Of a stretch of DNA of 64,000 nucleotides, positions 24,419 through 36,500 are shown one piece after another. Source of the DNA: Lindgomyces ingoldianus (Eukaryota; Ascomycota; Dothideomycetes; Pleosporales; Lindgomycetaceae). The notes below the pieces were generated by a model. That model saw only the letters and a list, made by a program, of their open reading frames with translations, ran no database searches and was not told the DNA's origin. The stretch covers positions 186,001 to 250,000 of the forward strand of contig NW_022985196.1 in NCBI RefSeq assembly GCF_010093535.1, written 5' to 3'. Position 1 is the first letter of the stretch. Each line of letters starts with the position of its first letter. The translations under genes were made by a program, and so were the position numbers.

Positions 24419-25344
24419 GATGGAAGTTGAAATTGTTGTTTGATACTGTCGTTCTTCGTTCGTATCCTTCTGTCACAAGGTATGGGAGTGAAAGGGTCGA
24501 AGCAAGTCTCTTCAAGTACCACTGCACCTTCATATGTATGCCTCCGTTCTCGGGCGCACAAGCTTCCTTCGCGCGGATCCACCTGCTCCAATTATGCGTT
24601 GGACAAGAGGTCAACAGGAAGGAAAGAAAAAAAGGACGAGAAAAAGAAAACTTTCCCCTCACTCAATGTAAGACAACGTGCTATCAAGGATCCAAACAAG
24701 GCACTCGTTGGGAAACCTTGTAACAATAGGTGACATTACGCGACTAGCACGCCTCATCACGCAATCCGCGCGAACTCTCTGAACAGAAAATTCAAGAAGC
24801 AGGAATCCGATCACACAATAGGCTTAACATGCTTGCCCCTTCCTTCTTGTTGAATATTTCGGGGGCAAGTCGTCTTGAAGTAGGGTTTGAGGACAAAGAA
24901 GTCTGGCCTCACCAGCGTGTTGAGGAATAGTTTACCCGATGTGGACTAGCATATCGATGACAAGGCTTTTCATTTGTTGTGCAAAGAGCCATTCATTGGC
25001 TGTGCCGATGGTCGGACCCACCGGGATTGGTTCTGTGAGGCTGGAGATATGAGTTGGCAGATGCCCAAGACGATGTCTGATTGATGAGGGAAATCCAGAT
25101 CCATTAAGCATCTTCCCCAGCGCTGGCAAGACGATTGACATGTCAGAAACTTTCTGCTCATGCACGAACATAGGAACAGGCGTTAAAGTGAATTCTTGGT
25201 GTACGGAGGCAATCGTGTTGATGTTATGTACTCCATCTCTTGTGAAAGTAGCCATGCAACAACTTAGGGTATCAGAGCGTTCCAAAAACTCCACCATCAT
25301 GTGCGGCGAAGGGCTATGAATCGTTGTCAACTTGACTCTTGACT
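24419..25344 (-). other. Intergenic region with an unrecognised 117-codon ORF
   Basis: This is the 926-bp gap between the POT1-type gene and the UPF0643 gene, both on the minus strand. An open frame with an ATG near 25280 runs to 24932 (MMVEFLERSDTLS...). I see no domain, and it may be 3' untranslated sequence of the POT1-type gene or a small real gene. Confidence 0.25.
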
Positions 25345-26738
25345 TCAATCTGAGTTGTCACTAGAGTCAGAGTCCAGAATTTGGGTCTTAAAAAGCCTGT
25401 GGGTTCGTTGCCAACCTTGCGGATGGATCGGGGTTGGGTGGGCAAGCCTTTTGCCATACTCTTCCACACAGCATTCGAAAGGAGTATTTTGGAGTCTCTC
25501 ATCGCCGCATGGTAGCGGAAGCGTATTGTTAGTCCCTCTAAACGCACCCTTGAGCTCAAAGAGGTTACCCCAAATAATGAACAGCTTCTCTTCAAGCTTG
25601 TCCACAGCTTCAGGATATTCCTTGAGACTGTATACCTTCGTTAGCGAGTGACTTCATCATGCAATCAGACTAGACTGACTTGACTGCTTTGAGTCCCCCC
25701 AAAAGGACTTCTGCGTCTTGTCCAGACACGAACAAGCGAAGCCTCTCGGGCGTCGATCCAGCAGGAACATTTGCGTCTTCCACCAAGAGAACGAAGGCCC
25801 ATTCCCAACGGTCGTTTGGCATTCTGTTGCCGGGGCTTCCGTTTCGTACCGCAGGGTTCCAGGCAGGGTTTGCCATAGATTGAGTGAACTGTTCAAGAAA
25901 CCCCGGAGAAAAGTCGACCACTCGCACATGTGTCCGGTATTTCGCGTTAACAAAGGGTAGAGTCGTTACGTTACCACTCCGGTGTGTCTGTTTAAGGGCA
26001 GGGTTGTTGATAATCTCGGAGATTGTAGAGAGCTGAATCTCGGAGGCGCCAGCCCGAACTACGGAAGCGTTAATTGGGTCGCAACTGTATAGGGAGTTAC
26101 CTACTATGGGGATTGATGCCAGCTCGAGCAGCGGCCCGTGTCTTGGCTCTCTCTTCCAGCTCCTTCTGTTCTTGCTCTTTCTGCATCCGCTGTCTCTCCT
26201 TCTTTTCCTCCTTCTTCTTTGCGGATGCTTTGGCGGAAGGCTTTTTAGGCTCATTTACGGTGATGGTAGCACTTCGACTAAGCCTCCGTCGGAAGTATTC
26301 AGCCTTGAGCTTGCGAATCGGCTGGATTTGGTCTTGTCGCGAAATCTTCCGAATATTTATTCGATCAATAAATCTGCGATCTTGGTGGACTGCCCCTTCA
26401 AGCTGGTTTGCAGCGGAGTACTTGACATGAATATTTTGAATGTGTACGAGGTCACCCTCACGAATGTTTTGACGGGCAAAGGATGCGTGAGGCTCGAAAA
26501 GCCGGATTTGCAGAGTCATCTGACCATATGGCCCTGGCCACGGCTTGGTAGGAGGAAGATCCATCTCAGAGGGATCCTGGTAGTAGAATAGGTCCTGGTT
26601 TTCGGTGTAATCTGTGACATATATATCTAGGGAATCGAAGTTGGCTGGATACGTCTTGATGACTTCGCCCACCATATCAGCAAATTTACCGGCCTCCAGT
26701 TCACTGATACGTCGTAGCTTCGTGTCCAACCTCGACAT
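25345..26738 (-). CDS. POT1: POT1-type telomere single-strand binding protein without the N-terminal OB fold
   Basis: Exons 26738-26105, 26058-about 25680 and about 25627-25345 give about 431 residues. The first intron (46 bp, GTAGGT..TAG) restores the conserved NPHIRAG junction. The second intron's donor is non-consensus (GTCAGT) and its edges could move by a few codons. Residues ~20-160 match the POT1PC ssDNA-binding OB fold (FADMVGEVIKTYP, LDIYVTDYT, GDLVHIQNIHVKY). A Lys/Glu-rich coiled linker follows, then the third OB-like region (LSTISEI, PFVNAKYRTHVRVVDF, WEWAFVLLVEDA, LEEKLFIIWGN). The usual N-terminal Telo_bind OB fold is absent: an in-frame TGA lies 12 bases before a good CACCATG start, and only ~376 bp separate it from importin alpha. 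It would bind telomeric G-strand overhangs. Confidence 0.82.
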
Positions 26739-27114
26739 GGTGGCGTCTCAAGACGAGTACTTTTTGGCTTGCTCAAAGGTGCATTCTCGAGCTTTTCAGT
26801 TCTCTTAAAGAAGCCAAGACACCAATAGGGCTTTAAGCGTGGGGCCAGAACCTTTGAATGCTCTGCAGGATTAAAGGTCGACGCAGAAAAAGGATGAGGG
26901 AGGCAAGTGCGGTCAGAGAAGGTGGTCAAACTGAAAGGGCGAGGCGCGCCAAGAGACGCTAGTTTAGCGCGACCGCATTTTGCAAGCGGCGGTCCTTCAC
27001 GTAGCCCCACGATGCCAAACACCCTCTTCTTTATATAACATCTCCCCCCCCCGCCGCCAACCACCATCCTCCTGCCCACCAACTGCAAACCGCCATCTCC
27101 CTGCCGTCGCAAGC
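26739..27114. promoter_or_regulatory. Bidirectional promoter between POT1-type and importin-alpha genes
   Basis: The two genes diverge from this 376-bp gap. Near 27030-27060 a C-run (CCCCCCCCC) and a CT/CCACC-rich leader precede the importin start. TTTATATAAC at about 27031 is a TATA-like site on the plus strand. Co-regulation is not shown. Confidence 0.5.
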
Positions 27115-29085
27115 ATGGCCGATCGCTACATTCCAGAACATCGCCGCACCACATTCAAAGCGAAGAGCGCCTTCAAGCCTGACGAGCTCCGCCGCCGCCG
27201 CGAGGAGCAGCAGGTTGAGATCCGCCGCGCAAAGCGTGAGGAGAACCTCGCAAAGAGGCGTGGTATCGCGGGTAGGGACCAGCCCGGTGCTGGCTTGGGC
27301 GCTGCTCCTGACAGCGATGATGAGGGCGGTAATATTGAAAACCAGGTGAGTTCCTCGAATACTTATCCCTTGTTGCAACTCACCCCGCGGTGGCTCGTCC
27401 TCGACGACACTACGACGGTCTTACCGCGATGGTCGTTGGTGCCCCCCACCCTCCTCTGTCCCTTCCGCCTCTTCAGCACGGTCGGTTTGTTTTCGCGAGC
27501 CGATTGTTGGCCGGCGAACCCTTATCCCCTCAAGCACGAGCCATACCCCTCTGCATCGGAGAATTTGTGGCAAGGCACTCAATATTCAAGACTGACCAAG
27601 TATGTGTAGCTCAACGAAGAGCTTCCCCAGATGGTGAAGGGCGTATTCTCGGACCAGATCGACGAACAAATTCAGGCCACCACCAAGTTCCGGAAGCTGC
27701 TTTCCAAGGAGCGAAACCCTCCCATTGAGCGTGTCATCGAGACCGGCGTCGTGAGCAGATTCGTCGAATTCCTTCGGTCACCGCATACATTGGTCCAGTT
27801 TGAGGCCGCATGGGCTCTCACCAACATTGCCTCGGGATCTGCACAGCAGACCCAGGTCGTCATCGAGGCCGGCGCGGTTCCCATCTTCGTCGAGCTCCTC
27901 AGCAGCCACGAGCCTGACGTCCGGGAGCAGGCCGTCTGGGCGCTTGGCAATATCGCCGGTGACAGCCCAGCATGTCGTGACTTCGTGCTCCAAGCCGGGG
28001 CCCTCCGCCCGCTCCTTGCTCTTCTTGGCGATAGCCGCAAGTTGAGTATGCTGAGGAACGCTACCTGGACCCTGAGTAACTTCTGTCGTGGAAAGACTCC
28101 CCAGCCAGACTGGCAGACGGTACGCAAGCCTCCTCGAGTGTTCCGCGTCTTGCTAACTTCCCGACAGATCCAGCCCGCCCTCCCAGTCCTTGCCAAGCTT
28201 GTGTACTCTCTCGACGACGAAGTTCTCATCGATGCCTGCTGGGCCATCTCTTACCTGTCCGACGGTTCCAATGACAAGATCCAGGCTGTTATCGAGGCCG
28301 GCATTCCGCGGCGCCTTGTCGAGCTGCTTATGCACGCCTCTACATCTGTCCAAACACCTGCTCTGCGTTCTGTTGGGAACATTGTAACTGGTGACGATGT
28401 CCAAACCCAGGTTATAATCAACTGTGGCGCTTTGCCTGCCCTGCTGTCTCTTCTCAGCTCTACCAAGGATGGTATCCGCAAGGAGGCGTGCTGGACCATC
28501 TCCAACATCACCGCCGGAAACTCTACCCAGATCCAGGCTGTGATTGATGCCAACATCATCCCTCCTCTCATCCACCTCCTTCAAAATGGTGACTTCAAGA
28601 CACGGAAGGAGGCTTGCTGGGCCATCTCGAATGCTACTTCCGGGGGACTTCAGAAGCCAGCTCAGATCCGCTATCTCGTCCAGAGCGGCTGCATTAAGCC
28701 GTTGTGCGACTTGCTTGCTTGCCCCGACAACAAGATCATCCAGGTCGCTCTCGATGGACTGGAGAATATCCTCAAGGTTGGCGAAATGGACAAGGAGTCT
28801 GGTGTTGATGGAGCTGCTGGTGAACCCATCAATCGCTACGCACTCTTCATCGAAGAAGTAGGTGGCATGGAGAAGATTCATGATTGTCAGAATAACGCCA
28901 ACGAGGAGATTTATATGAAGGCGTATAACATCATCGAGAAGTATTTCTCCGATGAAGAGGGTGAAGCTGGAGATATGGCAGAGGCAGCTCCTCAGATCAA
29001 CCAAGATGGCCATTTTGGCTTTGGAGCCCAGCAACAGCAACAGAACTTCAACTTTGCCAATGGGGGAGACTCTATGGATATGTGA
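27115..29085 (+). CDS. SRP1: Importin subunit alpha (karyopherin alpha)
   Basis: Three exons (27115-27345, 27610-28119, 28168-29085) give about 552 residues, the usual length. The N-terminus holds the importin-beta-binding segment ([31 protein letters not shown]). Ten ARM-type repeats follow, with the NLS-binding W..N ladder visible in [61 protein letters not shown] and WAISNATSG. The acidic/Gln-rich tail ends in GGDSMDM. It carries classical NLS cargo into the nucleus with importin beta. Intron 2 (48 bp) is in frame with no stop codon, so its retention would insert 16 residues. Introns are GTGAGT..TAG and GTACGC..CAG. Confidence 0.97.
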
Positions 29086-30140
29086 GTGGTTTAAGGAAGC
29101 TGTAAACCCCTCCAACGTAAGCCGGTGGTCTTCCTGAGCGCATGAGACTCCTTACTTACGGCGCTAGTCTCGGAAGTCATCATGTTTGATCGTATCAAGT
29201 CATCGACGCTGGTTGATGAAGGCACGAGAGCCCTTCAGGATTGAACATATGATTTCAGTACGATGCCGCCACCACCCACCACCGCCACTCCGCTCGCAGC
29301 AAAGCCTCAATCCCCTTTCCGACACCGTCACTACCCTACCCCCGAGCTCTAATAAGCAGACCGGCCCCTTTGTCATGATCGACTATGAAAGCATCGTAAG
29401 ATACACCGTCATGTAAACCCCCCTTTTGTCTATCCGCATCATATCCCCGGCGTTGTGAGTTTGGTTTGCCTTTTCTTTGACTCAACTGCTGCAAACGGGC
29501 GTCAGACCAAGTCGAAATGGTTGGGTGGCATGAGTGGATGGGAGAACGGTATCTGGCATGTGAAGAGATTGGGCAAATACATGTCAATTGTTGCCCGCCC
29601 AAGTGCTTCCATTCTACAGAATAATATTAGGTAGTCGAATGGAGTTTACCAAATGAAGCTATTTGCCGAACTTTGTTCATCTGAGTGTGATGACATTGCT
29701 CGAGGTAAGCGCCATTTTAATTGTTTTGTAGCCTAGTGCTGGCCAAGCATTTCAACTGGGATCGGGGAACGCATTGCGTCACGTGGAGAACTATATCTTG
29801 GCGGCAACTATTCACTCCCCACCAGCTGCGTGGGGGCTTGCGTTTCTTTGTCTGTGCGAATTCAGAATGCCCTATGTCCGCGAACACGTTATCGCTCACG
29901 CCCGCGCTCTGCAAGTGCTCTAACGTACTGCCTGTCTCTTTCTGCATAGTCTCGCAAGTCTCTTCCGAATGGCGCAATCTCACCTGCCGCAAGACTCACA
30001 GGCCACCCTCTCTCATTCACCTTGCACACATGTTACTAACCTCCTCAACAACTAACTTGCATTTCTTCAAACTGTGATAGTTCTGACACCTTAGCAGTTT
30101 GAATTGGAGTCCGCAGCACAGGATTCACTGCGGAGGTACT
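29086..30140. other. Intergenic region
   Basis: This is the 3' flank of importin alpha and the 5' flank of DUG3. ORFs on both strands are short and unconvincing. No RNA gene was seen. Confidence 0.35.
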
Positions 30141-31501
30141 ATGTGTAGGTTCATGGTCGGTTCCCCAACCAATCCTCTGTATCCACATTCTCTGACAGGT
30201 ATAGGTATACAAAGGGAAAGATGAAATCCTTTTATCAGAGCTCATCTTAAACCCAACGCACTCTATCCTTACCCAATCCTTCGATTCGCGTCTTCGTCTT
30301 GTGCGTACCATATTCACTTCACCCCACGCTCAACAACAACCAGCTTACAGTCCCATCTCCAGGACCGACGTCGCCCGCACAACGGTGATGGCTTCGGAAT
30401 CGGGTACTACACGTCTCCCTCCCTTGGCCCTGAGCCATGCGTCTTTACATCCACTATCCCCGCCTGGAATTGCATAAACCTATCGCGCATCGCTTCCAAG
30501 ACCACGTCCTCCCTCATCTTCGCCCACGTACGCGCCACCACTGAAGGAAACCTGTCAGACTCGAATTGTCACCCTTTCACATACAAAAGCCTGATGTTCA
30601 TGCATAATGGGGGAATCGGCTGTTTCAAGCAGATCAAGCGCCGTCTCGCGATGAGTCTCAACGAGCAGTGGTTTACCCTCGTTCAAGGCTCTACAGATTC
30701 TGAATGGGCGTTTGCTCTATTTTTGGACTGCTTGGATAAAGCGGGGCATCGGCCGCATCTGGATCCTGGGAAAGGCGGGTTTGGACATACGGTGTTAAGG
30801 AAGGCGATACTGAAGACTATTGAGCGGATAAATGGGTTTATTAAGGAGGTGGTTGGTGAGGATGGGGACGGGAATGCGATGAGGGGAGAGGACGCTCGGA
30901 GTTTGTTGAATTTTGCAGTTACGGATGGGGAGAGTGTGGTTTGTACAAGGTATGTGAGTTCGAAGACGGATGAGGCCGCGAGCTTGTTCTTCTCGAGTGG
31001 GACAAGTTGGAAGGAGTACCAGAGCAGTAAAGGCGTGGTTGGGGGTGGCGGTGGGGAACCAGGGCAGAAAGATTATGTCATGGAGAGGAGGGACAAGGGT
31101 TCGGATATTGTTCTTGTGGCGAGCGAGCCTTTGACTTTTGAGCGAGGTATGCACACATATCGTCTTCCCTTCCCCCCTTTCTGCCAGAGGAAGTATAACT
31201 AACTTGACATGATCTAGACAACTGGGTTACAGTCCCCACAAACTCCACCCTGACCATCTACAAGCAAACCGTTATGATCCACCCTATTGTCGATGAATTC
31301 TACTCCAACAACCCGGCTCACATTCGCTCCGCTGGCTTCGCCCAAGCTAAGGGGCAGACTATCACTGGACCAGATAAAAGAGTTATTTCGCAGCCAGTAG
31401 ATGGCGCTATGAGTGGAACTGAGACACCGGATAGTGGTGTTCTTGGTGGTGGCGAAAGGGAGGTGGTTAGCGGGGCTATTAGTCGGTTGAGGGTTGGATG
31501 A
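30141..31501 (+). CDS. DUG3: Glutamine amidotransferase DUG3 (glutathione degradation)
   Basis: Four exons are read: 30141-30155, 30205-30300, 30363-31146 and 31218-31501, giving about 392 residues. The 15-base first exon encodes MCRFM and so supplies the catalytic Cys2 of a class II (Ntn) amidotransferase. The next exons add VYKGKDEILLSELIL and RPHNGDGFGIGYY, then FAHVRATTEG, SNCHPFTYKSLMFMHNGGI and GSTDSEWAFALFL, all conserved in the family. DUG3 acts with DUG2 to cleave glutathione to glutamate and Cys-Gly in the cytosol. Donor sites of introns 1 and 2 (GTCGGT, GTGCGT) are non-ideal, but the joined protein is convincing. The Gly-rich loop KGVVGGGGGEPG lies in the C-terminal half. Confidence 0.9.
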
Positions 31502-32075
31502 GGATGGGGTGGCCGGGGGTTAGTAAGGGGAATGATGACTGTAAGCCAAAAGTTTCCGCTTGTTGGCAAATACCTTCAGTCTTGAGTTAGCAAGCTCTCT
31601 TCGACAGTTGATAGTAAGATTTGGAGAATGGAATTTCAGGGAGTTAAAGAGCGTCCTAGACCTTATTTATATATTACTGCAATAGCCCTCTTCTTCTATG
31701 ATTGCGCTGATTCTGAAATACAATTCGGGATGTAATCCCCACAAGATCATCTAAGAGAATTATCTATCATGCTAGGAATGCGTAGGGTCTACGGATGTTT
31801 CAAAAGAAATTTCCGTCATGTCTTACCGACTAAAAGAGAGAGGGTGCACAGGCAACTGAATCATCGACCAATCGGGGGTAGTCGAGATTTTCCACTAATA
31901 TACCCTGCCCACCAAAGTCAGCCTTTCCCCGCCCACCCCAACGAGCTCTTATTTCGATATCTCGGAAACCTACGCAAGTCAATGGCACACGCTGCTTAGA
32001 GCCGATTAGTATGCCGTACTTTAGTCGTGTGAGGAAAAGAAGGTTTCAGGCCCAAACTGTACTCGAAGACCGAAT
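31502..32075. other. Intergenic region upstream of the reductase gene
   Basis: It holds the 3' flank of DUG3 and the promoter of the reductase. A CGACCAATCGG sequence at about 31865 contains a CCAAT box, a common fungal promoter site. Nothing else is supported. Confidence 0.35.
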
Positions 32076-33128
32076 ATGTCGTCTCTTCAGTCCTATGTCC
32101 TGGTCACAGGTGCCACGGGGTTCATCGGCGCCCACGTTGTTGACGGCCTACTGAAGAGAGGTTGTAAGGTTCGAGCGGCTACTAGGAGTACCCTCAAAGG
32201 ACAATTGCTCAAACAAGCTCGGCCGCAATACGCATCGCAGCTTGACATTGTCCAAACTAGTGACTTCTCGGAAGCAGTATCTTTTAGAGAAGCTGTCAAG
32301 GACGTAACCGGTGTCGTTCACGTCGCAAGCCCCTTCAGTTACTCCGTCAAAGACAATGAGAAAGAACTGATACGCCCTGCAATCGAGGGAGTCAAGGCGA
32401 TCCTGGAAGCATCTGCTGCAAGCCCAAATATCAAAAGGGTAGTGATAACATCGTCATTTGCCTCCATCATGAACGCAGACCTGAAGGTACCACCTCGATA
32501 TACTTACACGGCCGACGACTGGAACCCCCTTTCATATGAGGAATCAGTGGCGAAAGAGACTAGCGCCGTCATTGCCTATCGCGGCTCTAAGAAGTTCGCC
32601 GAATTGGGAGCCTGGAACTTTGTTAAAGAGCGGAATCCTGAGTTCGACATCGTCACGTTGTGCCCCCCAATGACATTTGGGCCAATTCGACATCCTGTGT
32701 CCAATCTCGCAGAACTCAACGAATCAAACGCCAATTTGTGGAAGGTAGCAAGTGGGCAGGAATTGCCAGTATCTAGAGTCCCTTTCTGGGTAGATGTTAG
32801 AGATTTGGCGACGGCCCATGTCGAGGCGTTGCTGAGACCGGAGGCGGGGGGAAAGAGATTTACTGTTGCGAGCCCGCAAAAGTTCTCATATAGTTTAGTC
32901 AGCGATATCCTCTTAGAGGAATTCGACTGGGGAAAAGAAAGAACAGCAAAGGGAGAGAAACAAGGCATCGACGATAGCTTCGCTTTGGATGGGGGGGCGG
33001 CCGCGATGGCACTGGGTTTGGCGTATACTTCTTTTAGGGAGACGGTGAAGGACTTTATCAACCAAGCAATCGCAATGGAAAAGATTGAGGTTAGGGCGAC
33101 ATCAGAGAAGATGCAGATAGCAAGATGA
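32076..33128 (+). CDS. GRE2-type NADPH-dependent ketone/aldehyde reductase (extended SDR)
   Basis: Single exon, 350 residues. The Rossmann motif TGATGFIGAHV is at residues 11-21. Arginine residues in AATRS suggest NADPH. VVHVASPF, the catalytic Ser in VVITSSFASI and the YRGSK (YxxxK) pair complete the extended-SDR active site found in fungal methylglyoxal/ketone reductases and dihydroflavonol-4-reductase-like proteins. It probably reduces cytosolic carbonyl compounds, but the substrate cannot be named. Length is normal and no introns are needed. Confidence 0.92.
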   Translation: MSSLQSYVLVTGATGFIGAHVVDGLLKRGCKVRAATRSTLKGQLLKQARPQYASQLDIVQTSDFSEAVSFREAVKDVTGVVHVASPFSYSVKDNEKELIRPAIEGVKAILEASAASPNIKRVVITSSFASIMNADLKVPPRYTYTADDWNPLSYEESVAKETSAVIAYRGSKKFAELGAWNFVKERNPEFDIVTLCPPMTFGPIRHPVSNLAELNESNANLWKVASGQELPVSRVPFWVDVRDLATAHVEALLRPEAGGKRFTVASPQKFSYSLVSDILLEEFDWGKERTAKGEKQGIDDSFALDGGAAAMALGLAYTSFRETVKDFINQAIAMEKIEVRATSEKMQIAR

Positions 33129-33535
33129 GCAATGTAGCTAGCCACTTGCACGACCCGCCATTAAGTCACAGGCGCACAGGAGGACGAGTGAAAGGATCCA
33201 GACACCTTCCCAGCCCGATTGAGAGCCTCTTCACCTGTGCCTTTCACCTTTCGCTCCCCAAGCGGGCTCCTTTTCATCTGGGGCCTTCTTCTAAGTTGAC
33301 TGATAGGACGCTGAGATGAGCACAGGCGATGGGGATGAAGAGGGTGAAAGTGGCGGTCCGGGTGTTGATAATGGCACGATTGCCTTGGCACCGAGCACGA
33401 GCCAGCCACTGCACCCACTTCAACGCGCGCGTCTCCTCCCACGCTCGAAGGCCAAATAACATCACGACAACAATTTCCGTCTCACGCGCGGCCCCCTCTC
33501 CCCCCATTTTGTCGATTCATTGTCGCGCCGATATA
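33129..33535. other. Intergenic region / SCC3 promoter
   Basis: 407 bp between the reductase stop and the SCC3 start on the same strand. The last part is C/T- and CG-rich leader sequence. An in-frame upstream ATG at 33329 exists, but the family-like N-terminus (MSAAVMSS) begins at 33536. Confidence 0.35.
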
Positions 33536-36500
33536 ATGAGCGCGGCCGTCATGTCGTCTGAGGCTGTTGACATCACTTCGTCCGTGCCACGGCGCAAATC
33601 TGGACGCGTATCGAAAAAGCCTGAGCCCTTCGTCCCCGCCTCGAGCCCCGCAGGTAGCGCGAAGCGCAAACGCAATGTGGCCACCGATGGCGATGGCGAT
33701 GGCGATGTAGCAGAGCAAGCATCGGAGGAAGAACAGACGGAGAGCAGCGAGGGCGAGCCCGACGAGGAGGAGTTGAGGGAGCGGCGGCGCAAGAAGAAAA
33801 CCAAGCCAGCGCCGAAGAGGCCTGCATCTAAGAAGCCAAAGACAAACGGAGAGTCAATTAGTCTCGCTATTCGGCCGGCAGCGAGCAATCCCCAGCGTCC
33901 CAGGAAACCAAGAAAAGGGCCCATTCGTAAGAGCGCCATTGCGGAGGATGCTGAGGGCCTTTATGGTGAGTAATTGGTGTCGCACTCGAGCTTAAGCTGA
34001 TTGCTGGCAGCCGATGTCTTCGCACGTGGTAGCAACCTCGAGGACGCGGCCGCACAGTGGGTCTCGAGCTTCCAGGAACACGAAGCTAGAGCTGTCTCCG
34101 AAGTTGTCAATTTCGTGCTCAGAGCAGCCGGCTGCAGCCTGAAGATCAACGAGGACGATGTTGCGGACCCAGACCACTGTGCAGATAAGCTTGGCGAAAT
34201 CCAGGACGAATACCAAGCGGTGAGTATGTGCACAAGCCACGCTTTGCGCACACTGACAACGAGCAGCAAAATGTCTCTGACTATCCCCTCATCGCTAAGG
34301 GTGGAGCCGCCTTCAAAAACGCGTTGCACGGCTTTTTCATTGCCCTCGTTCAAACCATCGCGCAGAACGGCCTTCTGTACGACAACGTCGAGCTCATTGA
34401 GAACATTGAGGTGTGGGTTAGCACTATGTCGTCGGCAAGCAACCGCCCGTTTCGCCATACAAGCACCGTCGCATCATTGGCTGTCATCAGCGCGCTTTGC
34501 CAGGCTGCAAGCGATGTTCTTGAGAATACCGCCAAAAAGATGCGTCAGGTCGAGACTGAGTCGAAGAAAGCACGTGTCAACAAGGGCAGAGTGTCGGCGG
34601 TGAATAAGGAGGTGGCAGAGTTGAATTCAAAGCTAGAAATTGTGAACGGCGCTATCAAGGACTGGTTTGAGACCGTCTTTATCCATCGCTATCGGGATGT
34701 CGACCCTAGGATTAGGGTCGAGTGTGTTGAAGCATTAGCAGACTGGATCATGATATATCCAGACAAATTCTTCGACGGAAGTCACCTGCGATACCTGGGC
34801 TGGGTTCTCTCGGATCCGCAACCCCACACCCGACTAGAAGTTGTGAAGCAGCTTCAGAAGCTATTTCACGATAAAGAAAAGATCGGCGGACTGAAGACTT
34901 TTACTGAGCGCTTCCGCCCACGCATGGTCGAGATGGCCACCCGGGACTCTGAAGCAAACGTTCGCGCCTCAACTGTTGAGCTGCTTGACATTCTACGAGA
35001 AGCCGGCCTGCTAGAACCCGATGATATCGATTCTGTCGGGAAATTGATTTTTGACGCAGAACCCAAAGTCCGCAAGGCCGTTGTCGGATTCTTTGCTGAG
35101 AACGTCAACAATACCTATGACTATCAGATTGAGGACATGGGGGGCCAGGAAACGCTTGATGAAGCATTGGCGCCAATCGAAGGAGACGAAGGCTATGATA
35201 CTCCCAGAGTCGAGTGGCTGAAACTGAAATGCCTGGTTGAACAACTTGTCGCATACGATTCCGACGGAGCAGAGCTGCCTTCTCAAGTGGAAAGGCTGCC
35301 ACCTTCAGGCTCTCAGTTTGGTCTTGTCGCTGCACCTAACGAGTCTCGCTTCTCTGTGGCTACCCAAGTGCTGTACGACGCCATTCCAGAAATTAGGTCT
35401 TGGGAGGTAATCGCCGGGTACCTATTGTACGACCATTCTGAGACTCTCCAGAATGGTGCCGGAGAGGATGCCGAAATGGCGCTCCGCCAAAACTGCAAGC
35501 CGACAGAGAGCGAGGAAACTAAGCTTTTAGAAATCCTCAACGCTACAGTCAAACATCGACTAGCGCGGGTGGCTGATGCGCAACATGATAAGAAGAGTAA
35601 GAAGACCAAGGCTCAGCGGCAAGCCGACCAGGAGGAGCAGGAAGAGATGGCAAAGAGGCTAGCGGTTCTGATTCCTAAGCTACTCAAGAAGTTCGGTGCT
35701 CAACCGGAAGCAGCATCAACTTGTCTCAGCCTTGCACGCGCTGTCAACTTCGAGATATTCCAGGAACTACGACAGGATTCGACATTAAACGCCCTCCTGG
35801 ACGATATTTGTAAACAGTTTCTCACTCACCACGACAAGCGCGTCCTCATCGAAGCAAAAGAAGCAATATTGCACGCGGCAAGCCACGAAGAGCTGAAAGA
35901 GATCGTAGAGGGTAAACTCCAAGCAATCTGGGATGACATCACCGATGCTTTTAGCACCTTGATCCGCGGTCGCGATATTTCAACACGCGGCAACATGTCC
36001 GATAACATACTCACCGGGATCATGAACACGGTTTCTAAGATAGCAATCTTGACTCAGATTTCCCAACCGGATCCTCTTGATCATGTTCGTACAAAGTCGA
36101 AGAGTAAGTCTAAGAAAGGTACTGCGGACCAGGAACCGCCCATCTCTTCTCTGTTACAGATCTTACACCGTGGCATTCCTGTAGCAGACCTCGACACTGA
36201 GGTTGAGACTACGGAAGACGCACTCGTCCGCAACGCTATGGAAATCCTAGTGCCCTACTTTGGCTGGAAGTTCAAATCATTGTCGGGACACATTCTTGCA
36301 GGTACCCGCATACCGGACGATGACCTTACGGTTATTGCAGAGCGGAGAGACCTTTGTATAGAGGTGCTGATGGAGATCATAGACAGCCGAAAGGGGTCTG
36401 ATGATCTCAGGATCGAGGCCAGTTGCTTATTACTTGATGTGTACAACATCTTCTTCTCCCTTAGGAATATCAAGGATTTGGCCCCAAAACCAACATCAAA

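Noticed and set aside
28153..29115. 320-codon minus-strand ORF
   Set aside because: Antisense of the importin-alpha ARM repeats.
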